A DNA stretch of 23,329 nt from Blastocladiella britannica (Eukaryota; Blastocladiomycota; Blastocladiomycetes; Blastocladiales; Blastocladiaceae). The stretch lies in NCBI GenBank assembly GCA_025349905.2, contig MU624798.1, forward strand, positions 1-23,329. The letters are read 5' to 3'. Both the position numbers and the translations under genes were made by a program. Shown here piece after piece: positions 12,001 to 18,983 of the stretch; within the stretch, counting starts at the first letter, position 1; every line of letters starts with the position of its first letter. The notes beneath the pieces are model-generated. The model was not told the DNA's origin. It did not search any database and saw nothing but the letters and a program-made list of their open reading frames with translations.

Positions 12001-15000
12001 CGCGGAAATATCACGGCAACGCTCGTGCTTGAGGAGCAAACCACCAAGGAACGGTCCACCATTCCGCTGATGGGCTTTGTAGGGCATTTTGACTGCTCCA
12101 TGGACGGTACCGTGCGTTTCCCCAACATCAAGATCGAGGAGCTTGCAACCCAGCTCCTCCTGGCGTCCAACGCGGGCGATTTTGCCGCCAAGCTCAAAGT
12201 CAAGCTGGAGCCGGCATCTCTCGAGTCCGTGTTTTCTCTGACCATCAAGGACGAAGCAATGAAAATGGACGGCGTGGCGGAATATGTCCTTGCGCCGGGG
12301 TCCGACGCGACTGAGCTGGTGATTTCGACCTGCCCCAAATCGTCCATCAACGTGGATGGGACCTTGACCGTCACGCTCTCGTCCACCGTGGACGGCGCCG
12401 TACGCGAAAAGCTATTCGAGTACCCGTTTGCATTCTACGCATTTGAGGACCCAGTAGTTGTGGACAATCGCAAAGAGGCCATCGACGTGGGCACGTGGGC
12501 GATCGGAAAAACGACCGACTGGTCCTTTAACGTGACCAACTTTGACAATGTCACGGTGTCGGTCCGCGTCCGCATGGAAGTACCAGCGTCCAAGGTAACT
12601 GGCGCTACTGCTGCTGCTGCAGGTGGGTCGGCCAGCGATAGCAAGGCGCCCAAGGACAAGGATAAGGGAAAGGCAGGGGCAGCAGCGACGAAGAAGGGAG
12701 CGAAAAAGAAGGGTGCCGCAGGTGATACGAGCGCCGCCACTGCTACCACCGCTGCTGCTGCAAATGTAGGGACGACGATTCCCTGCTGGACCCTACTTGT
12801 TCCTCAGCTGGAGCTGCCCACTGGCGACTCGGGCACTCTGCGGGCCAAATTCACGGCCCTGGACGACGCTGGCGCAGAACAAGCGGCATTCCTGTTTGTC
12901 GAGTATTCCATTGATGGTGGGAGCACCTTCAAGCCGCTCCATCGGTACAAGGTGGAGGGCAAGAGCGGCCGGCCCAAGATCGAGTTGAGCACTTCCAACC
13001 TGGACTTTGGCTTTGTTCCATGCGGCACCCGGCACGCCCGCGCCGTCAAGCTGGCTAACAAGGGCACAGCCAGCATCGAGTGGGCACTGGACCACGGATG
13101 GGCCAACGACGATATTTTCTCCATCATTGACCGTGACGTCTTTGACGGGATCATCAACCCAGGCGACGAGCTCGAGTTTGTCGTCCAGTTCGAAACCAGC
13201 GTGACGTTTGACTTTACCTCGGAGCTCACTTTTGTGATTGGCGGCGGAGACGAGCGATTCAAGGCAGCGCTGCATGGGCAGGGCTGCGTGTACCGGATCT
13301 ACGGTGCCGGGCTACCGCGCGATGTGCAACTCATGGGCTCGTTCCTCGATGCAGCGGTAGCCACGTACTCATTCAGCGTCCATAACGACTGCGTCTTTTC
13401 CGTCCCTCTCCAGCTCGCACCCGTCTGCCAAACCCAGAGCGAGCTGTACGCGCACAACCTGACTGTCCAGCCGCCCGAGTTGACTCTCTTGGCCAATTCG
13501 GTTCCCGACTGTCCGTCTAACGAGCGCCAGTCGCTCAAGTGCACCATTCAGCTGTCGGCCATCAACACTTCATCTCTCGAAGAGTGTGCGCATTTGCTCG
13601 AGCATGGGCTTCAGTATTCGATCGGGATATCAAGCCCTATGCTAGCCGATCAGTACTCGATCCCAATCCAAGTTTCATTTTCGCTCGAACCATTGATCCT
13701 GTCAGTCACGTCCCTCGCGTTCGGCAAGGTGCCATTTGACACGGAGCGGACCTCGCCCGCGGTCATTGTGACCAACCGGAACGCGTATGCCATCCCGCTG
13801 ACCACGGCCTCCTCGCACCCACTCATCAAGGCCGACGTCGACACGCTCGTGGTTCCGGCCAATGGCGAAATCGAGTTTGAAGTTCACATGTTCCCAAAAA
13901 AATACGCCAACGAGGCCGACATTCCGTCGTCGTACCCCGTGAATGGTGTCATTTCTCTGTCTTGTGCCGTGCTCAAGCTCGAGTACAAGCTGGAGACCAC
14001 TGGCAGCCTGGTAGACGTATCGACTCCACCTAGTTTTGACGATATTGACTTTGGGCCGGCGTTCGTCACCACCACGGTCACGCGCAAGCTTACGTTCCAG
14101 AACTGGGGACGCAAACCGCTCGAGTACCAGTACATGGTTCCGGATGATAGCCTGGCCGAGGCCGGAATCGCGTTTTTGCCCACCGCCGGCAAGCGGCAGC
14201 TCGCGTCGCGCGCCACGGCTGAGACGGAAATCACGTTCACGCCCAACCGAGCCGCGGCAGTGCAGCTGCCTGTGACGCTAGTGACGTCGGCCGGCGCGTT
14301 TTCGTTTTCTCTGCGCGGCAAAGGCATTGCGCCCGAGGTGGAATTGGACGTGGATGTGGTTGATTTCGGCCTGATTGGCGTCGGTTTCCCCGAAACGCGC
14401 GCCATCCATGTCACGAACGTGACGCCACTCCCGCTCGAACTGCTAGTAGTGCTGGAGGGCGTTGGATCGCGGCCTTCCTCCGCCTCGGCGGCGCCGACCC
14501 ACTCCCTTTTGGCTGACGTTGCCAACACGGAAGAGACCAGTCGCCCGTACAGCCCAACACCAATGTCGGTCTTCCAGCATCCATCGCTGTTGTTGCTAGG
14601 CCCCAATGCATTTGGTACCATTCCGGTGCAGTTTCACCCGCGCCACCCCAATCTCGCGCTGGAAGGCCAGTTCAAGCTGCAGATGCTCGGGTCGACCGTC
14701 ACTCAGTTCAAGGCCAAGGGTCGCACGGGCCGGTTCGAACTGGTTGTGGTCGATGGCGTCCGCCCGCTCGTGTTCCCAGCCGTGGAGGCCATGGAGATTT
14801 GCAATCTCACAGTTGAGTTTGAGAACCGCGGTGAAATCGCGGTTGAAGTTGCGTTTGCCGACTCGGACACGGGCGACCGCGTTCCCACTGGGCGCGAGAT
14901 CATGGGCAAGGTATATTTTTTTCAATTTTTTTTCCATTCAGGATCAATCCCTAAAACGAATTGCTTTCAGTCCCAAAATGCGTCGTACGGGTGCAAGCCG

Positions 15001-15809
15001 GCGTCGCAAATCCTTGCGGCTGGGGCCACATGCAAGTTCAAGATTGCGTGCACGGGGATGCGCGAGGGCAAGGACACGCGCACCTTGATGTTTACCACGC
15101 CGCTGCTGCTGAAGCCGATGCAGTTTTCGTTTGAGGCATCGTCCACTGTCAAAGCGGCAGTGGATATGCGGGCGATGCAGCAATTTGCCAAGGTATGTTT
15201 TTCTTCTTCATTTTTGGGTACGGATCTGACCCTGAAGGAACTACCAGGCGGACTCGTCGGTGGAAGCCAAGCTCTCAGTGGACATGATCGAGCTGAGCAA
15301 GTTCAGGTCCGACGAAGGCTTGCTCCATATCTTCTTGCCCATTGTCAAAATCGACGCTACCACGGTGGGTCGACCCGGAACTCCCTTGCATCCGATCTCG
15401 CGTGTTGAGGTACGATCGCGCCTAGTTCAGTCCTGGATGAAATAACTCACTCAGAAGAAAAAAAAAATAACAGCCCGATTTGCAGTACCCGTCCATCGTC
15501 CAGCACCTGGTTCGACCAATGGCAGTGTCGACGCAAGCACTGGTAGGCATGGGGCTTGGCGCGGGTCCCGGCGGAAGTGCCATGGGCTTGAATGCGAGGC
15601 TACCGGGAGACGGTGCGCGCCGCATGAGCCGAGGCGCTGCTCGGCCGCTCTCGGCGTCCAAGATTGTGCGCGATGCCGCCGGCCAGTTGGTGCCCGCGAT
15701 CATGGCGCGTCTGCAGCACCAGCGCGAAGCCATGGAGTCTATGGCGCCACTAGAGCGCAAAGTGTTTGTCACGAGCCGTCGCGCGTCGGGTGCCAAGCGA
15801 TACAAGTGA
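87..15809 (+). CDS. Giant multi-ASH-domain protein, probable axonemal (central-apparatus) scaffold
   Basis: Exons: 87-686, 790-2235, 2337-4006, 4063-4555, 4615-14910, 14971-15192, 15248-15409, 15486-15809. Introns begin GT and end AG and phases match (0,0,2,0,0,0,0), giving about 5,070 residues. Residues 1-200 are Ser/Gly/Ala-rich. Residues ~427-509 and ~617-682 are helical and HEAT/ARM-like (weak call). Five GxxxxGxx[YF][YF] repeats follow at about 1421-1524. From ~1700 onward there are about twenty ASH/MSP-like beta modules marked by 'LDFG/VxFG' plus 'V.L.N.G' strands, near residues 1712, 1884, 2299, 2415, 2519, 2727, 2912, 3022, 3117, 3582, 3685, 3786, 3895, 4017, 4190, 4299, 4430, 4535, 4644 and 4778. 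A helical hinge separates two blocks at ~3224-3580. ASH domains are known in ciliary and centrosomal proteins (HYDIN, CFAP47, CFAP65, SPD-2), so an axonemal scaffold is inferred. Size matches HYDIN, but I see no Walker A motif or CH domain, so no orthologue is named. Low-complexity runs include Ser (1384-1443), Ala (3088-3125) and Gln (8308-8341). The last acceptor could instead place exon 8 at 15474, and the C-terminus may extend past 15809. Confidence 0.82.
4666..4977 (+). repeat. Five aromatic decapeptide repeats on a 21-residue period (protein level)
   Basis: Within exon 5 the pattern GxxxxGxx[YF][YF] occurs five times with identical internal spacing, starting at 4666 (GSVQDGSSYF), 4729 (GFTRSGEAYY), 4792 (GLLGNGRRYF), 4885 (GFDCRGHPFF) and 4948 (GYTTYGVPYY). 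Start-to-start distances are 63, 63, 93 and 63 bases, i.e. 21, 21, 31 and 21 residues. Most copies are preceded by a Pro-containing turn. DNA identity between copies is low, so this is an old or selected protein repeat. The Gly-x-x-Tyr-Tyr core is loosely like OCRE-type aromatic repeats, but the period is wrong for OCRE and I do not assign it. It sits just before the ASH array. Confidence 0.75.
10075..11160 (+). other. Helical, low-complexity hinge between two ASH blocks
   Basis: This part of the giant CDS (residues ~3224-3585) breaks the run of beta modules. It holds three charged helical stretches, at about 10120-10335 (Lys/Glu/Gln-rich, coiled-coil-like), 10606-10720 (many Ala/Leu/Lys) and 10924-11100 (heptad-like Ile/Val/Leu). 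Between them lie Ser/Pro/Ala-rich linkers, including a poly-Ala run near 10460-10476. ASH-type sequence resumes at about 11150 with an FDLG strand. A flexible hinge or a docking site for a helical partner are both possible. Confidence 0.6.
12592..12777 (+). repeat. Lys/Ala-rich insert within an ASH module
   Basis: About 60 residues made almost only of Ala, Lys, Gly, Asp, Ser and Thr (for example KDKDKGKAG, KKGAKKKG) interrupt a beta module that starts near 12455 and appears to resume at 12778. The reading frame stays open. A GT (GTAACT) at 12595 could be read as a donor, but the insert keeps frame and coding-like composition, so I treat it as coding. Basic inserts of this kind are common in axonemal proteins and could contact tubulin tails; that role is inferred. 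Confidence 0.5.
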
Positions 15810-15948
15810 GTTGTTCCAGTGGGAACTTTTCGTTGGTGATGACCCACGTGCTGTGGGAAAACGTAAGTGATTGAATTTTTCCACCAAATCTTCACGGACC
15901 AGCTACTTGGCCCTCGTACTGTGCCCATACCTTGTATACTATATCGCC
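15810..15948 (+). promoter_or_regulatory. Short intergenic region before REX4, possibly coding in part
   Basis: Only 139 bases separate the called stop of the giant gene (15807-15809) from the REX4 start. They must hold the 3' end of one gene and the promoter and 5' leader of the other. A consensus donor, GTGAGT, overlaps the called stop at 15806. A second donor-like GTAAGT lies at 15863 and an acceptor-like CCAG ends at 15902. The stretch 15820-15862 has coding-like third-position bias, so the upstream gene may extend here. I see no clear TATA box. Confidence 0.4.
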
Positions 15949-17144
15949 ATGTCCAACTGGAAGAAATTGCAGGCCAAAATTGGCACACCCGCACAGCCCA
16001 CCGCGGCAGCAGCAGCACCGCACTCTGGCCTGGACGACGACGCGACTGCGGCAATTGCGCGCGCGATGACTCTGGTTGCCGAGCGGGAGCATGCAAATGC
16101 GGCAGCACAAGCAGCACAAGCAGAGCAGGACGCGCAAAATGCACCAATCAATACCAACCGCAAACGCCAGCGACGCTACCTTGACGAGCAGGACGAGGAT
16201 TATGACGAGGACCGCACACCATCGCGCGGTGACCAGAGCGGCGACGATGACGACGAGGGCAAGGAGGTCGATCTCCTGGACGCGCTTGCTGCCGGCACTG
16301 CTGGCGATCTGCCCACCCACCGTGCCACCTCAACGGCCGCAGTGCACCGAATCCCGGCTGCGTTTGCCCCGACTGACAAGGACCCGTTGCCGACCACGGT
16401 CGCTGGCTGGTTCACGTACCTGGACGCACGCGAGCAGTCGCACGGCGATCGGACGCGGCCCGGAAAGTACGTTGCGCTCGATTGCGAGATGGTGGGTGTC
16501 GGACCCGAGGGCGAAGAGTCGGCATTGGCGCGTGTCTCGATTGTCAATTTCCACGGGCACGTGCTACTCGACACGTTTGTTGCGCCGCAAGAGGCCGTAG
16601 TGGACTACCGAACGCAGTTTTCAGGCGTGACCCCCGCACTCCTGCGCAACGCGCCGCCGTTCCGCACCGTCCTGAAGCAGGTGGCCGAGGTCATCAAGGA
16701 CCGCGTGCTTGTCGGCCACTCGATCATCAACGATTTCGCCGCCATGAAAATGAACCACCCAAAGACCCATGTCCGCGACACCGCGTACTACCATGTGTTC
16801 CACAAGCACTTGAAAAACGCCAACCCGGGACTTCGACACCTTGCGCAGGCGTACCTGGGGATCAAAATTCAGGGCGGAGAGCACGATTCCGTGGAAGATG
16901 CACGCGTCACCATGCTCGTGTTTCGCATGCACCGCGAAAACTGGGAGTCGTATCTTGGCAAGATCCAGGCGTGCGTGCATTTTTTTTTTCTCTCCACCTT
17001 TTGATGACGTATTGATTTGAAAAACAAAATCATAGTGGCGAGATCAAGCCCGTAGCCTCGGCCAAAAAGAAAAAGTCGGCAGCGCACTGGGCCAAGGTGC
17101 ACGTGGGTGCATCAAAGAAGGGCCACAAGCGTCGTCGGGTCTGA
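15949..17144 (+). CDS. REX4: REX4-type RNA exonuclease (DEDDh 3'-5' exonuclease)
   Basis: Exons 15949-16970 and 17036-17144, joined in phase 2 across a 65-base intron (GTGCGT...CATAG), give 376 residues. The start is chosen at MSNWKKLQAKI because REX4 proteins characteristically open with an S-N-W-K/Q-x-L motif; an in-frame ATG 78 bases upstream lacks that support. Residues ~175-325 form the exonuclease domain: ExoI ALDCEMVG (D178, E180), ExoII VGHSIINDF (D262) and ExoIII HDSVEDAR (H312, D317), the full DEDDh set of metal-binding and catalytic residues. A long acidic, disordered segment (~65-110) precedes it. The C-terminus is very basic (KKKK and HKRRRV), fitting nuclear or nucleolar targeting. 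In yeast REX4 acts in pre-rRNA processing; that role is assumed here by family. It converges on the PH gene, with only 36 bases between stops. Confidence 0.93.
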
Positions 17145-17180
17145 AATCAACAAAATGTACTTATCCCATGTAATTTTCGT
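17145..17180. other. 36-bp gap between convergent stop codons
   Basis: The REX4 stop ends at 17144 and the complementary-strand PH-gene stop begins at 17181. No AATAAA-type signal is visible in the gap on either strand, so the 3' untranslated regions almost certainly run into the opposing gene and overlap as antisense. Confidence 0.6.
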
Positions 17181-18937
17181 TTACACCCCAGCTTGCCGTG
17201 GAGAAGTCTTGTCGCTCTTGGCATCATCCAATTTGAACATGTCGGCCACGTTCCAGTCCAGTCCGCTCAGCGCCATGGACATCGGCCGCGATGCGCGCGG
17301 TGTTGGATTTGCACTGCCAGTCTTTGTCGATGGCGGCTCGGTCGGCACGAGTGGCGGTTGCTTGGATAGTCCTCGTGCAGTTGCAAAAGTTGTCGCTGCT
17401 GTCGACTTGGTGGGTGACGATTCGGCGGCAGCAGGACGAGGTTGCGGCGACGATGGCAGGCACGCGTATCGATCCACTTCCATTACAGCACCGGCAACAC
17501 TTGTCCCATGTGAAGGTTGCGTCGCCTGTGCGCCAACTACACCCCGAAATAAAGTCACCTCCGACTCGTCCGAGCCCCGCCGGTGCCCCGCCGTTGGTGT
17601 CGTCAACGATACGGAACGAGGTCGATCAGCTACAGGAGCAACAGCAGCAACGGGTGGTGTGTTCCCAACGCTCGTGAGCTCTGGCAATGTGGTAGAAGCA
17701 CTCAATGGGCTTTGGCCGCGCGCCGACAACCGCGCAGGAAGCGGTGGATGGCTCGGCGACTGCGGTGGCGGCGTAAAGGTCCGCTGAATGGGTGGCGGAG
17801 CAATCCCGAGCGCGGCTGGATCCACTATCGTGATGGTCGTTGCGTCTATATTTGAGGGTTCCCCGTCGTCTTGGGCCAGAGACCGCAGTTCGCGGAGCGT
17901 TGCTTCCAGCGCCGATGTGATCCCCGACGCGGTGCGGCTCAAAGCCCGGGCGTCGTGCACGATTGCCGTGGCCGCTATCCTGCTGTCGGTATGGGGGGCT
18001 GATGACCGCGTGCTCATTTGGGACAGGTGCATGGGCTGCTGGGCAGACATGGACCGGCGCATCGCGCTGTTGCGTGAAAACGATCCTTCTCGCTCATTGT
18101 CAATGGTATCGGGCGCCATCGAGACTGAGCGTGCGCGTTCAGCCGTCGACAGGGCAAGACTGGTGGCGGATCGGTTTACGGTACCACCACCTCGTGGTAC
18201 CGCCGTTGACGTTACGGATCCAATCATCCTCGACACGGTTGATGGAGTTGTCGTTGTTGTTGCTGCTGTAGCTGCCGCGACATGTAAGGGCACAATCTCG
18301 CCCTGTTTGGCACCAGCAATACTCAGCAAAAAGATGGCGCGCCGAGTTGCTGCCTTGGCGAGATCCAAGTGGCGGATCCATGCATCCAGGATTGCTTGCG
18401 ACTATCCTCCTGAAGCAAGTTATTAAAAATTCCGCAGAAGTTGTGGTTATGGATGAAAACACAAACCGGCGCAAAGAGCTCCAAGGATCGCGACTCGCAC
18501 CCGACCATAAATCCGTACCCCTTGTTACCATCGCCGGCAGTGGGTGGCAACCGGCTAATCCGCAGGATATTTTCCACCGATGTTCCCCACCGCTCCCGAG
18601 ATCCCGGTTCATGGCTTCCATGGTACGAGAACCACCACACCACTGCGCCCGGCTGGATCGACGTGGTTGGCGTCAGTCTGAAATGGCGCTCGACGGTGCT
18701 GTCGCCTGCACCGGGGATGGCCATACGCAGCGCATGTCCGACCAGAGAGACGCGCGAGCCCGCGATGCTGGCGCTGTGGCCGCGGGTCTTTTGCAAGTAG
18801 CCCTCAAACGCGATCGCAGTATACTCGTCGGTTGGGATCGAGTGGTGCGGGACCAGCGTTGCGGCGAATCCTGGATCTGCGGCGGGTGGGAGAGTACCGG
18901 TGCCGACAAGAGTTGATCTGCGCAGAGTGGATGTCAT
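17181..18937 (-). CDS. PH-domain protein with Ser/Thr/Pro-rich tail
   Basis: Exons 18937-18467 and 18401-17181 (minus strand) join in phase 0 across a 65-base intron (GTTTGT...GATAG) to give 563 residues. Residues ~44-172 look like a pleckstrin-homology domain: an opening EGYLQKTRG strand, RHFRLT in the next strands, a VVWWFS strand, and a closing helix with the hallmark Trp (DAWIRHLDLA, W165). The splice rebuilds SLELFAP/SQAILDAW, just as expected at the last PH strand and helix, which supports the model. PH domains bind phosphoinositides or protein partners at membranes. The remaining ~390 residues are disordered, rich in Ser, Thr, Pro and Ala, with several basophilic-kinase-like sites (RRSMS, RPRSVS, RRGS). 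No second domain is recognised, so the function is unknown. The ATG lies only 46 bases past the transporter stop, so its promoter must overlap that gene. Confidence 0.82.
18402..18466 (-). other. PH-gene intron with two acceptors 8 bp apart
   Basis: The donor is GTTTGT, starting at 18466. An AATAAC branch-like site is followed by two possible acceptors: a CAG ending at 18410 and a TAG ending at 18402. Only the second keeps the PH frame. Using the first shifts frame and ends translation after about 28 foreign residues. Confidence 0.7.
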
Positions 18938-18983
18938 GACAGTAATAACAACACAATGTATTGAAGCAAAAAAAATAAAATCA
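18938..18983 (-). promoter_or_regulatory. 46-bp spacer between transporter stop and PH-gene start
   Basis: This AT-rich spacer must serve as the 3' end of the transporter transcript and the 5' leader of the PH gene, both on the minus strand. It contains a T-rich run, read on the minus strand as TTTTATTTTTTTT. No canonical TATA or polyadenylation hexamer is evident. The PH promoter probably lies inside the last exons of the transporter gene. Confidence 0.4.

Noticed and set aside
15871..15948. In-frame ATG upstream giving REX4 26 extra N-terminal residues
   Set aside because: The family-typical SNWKKLQ start follows at 15949; the upstream extension would cross the acceptor-like site and the gene's probable leader.
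15867..16184. Open frame overlapping the REX4 start in another phase
   Set aside because: It is a shadow of the REX4 N-terminus; beyond about 15950 it shows no coding bias or family motif.
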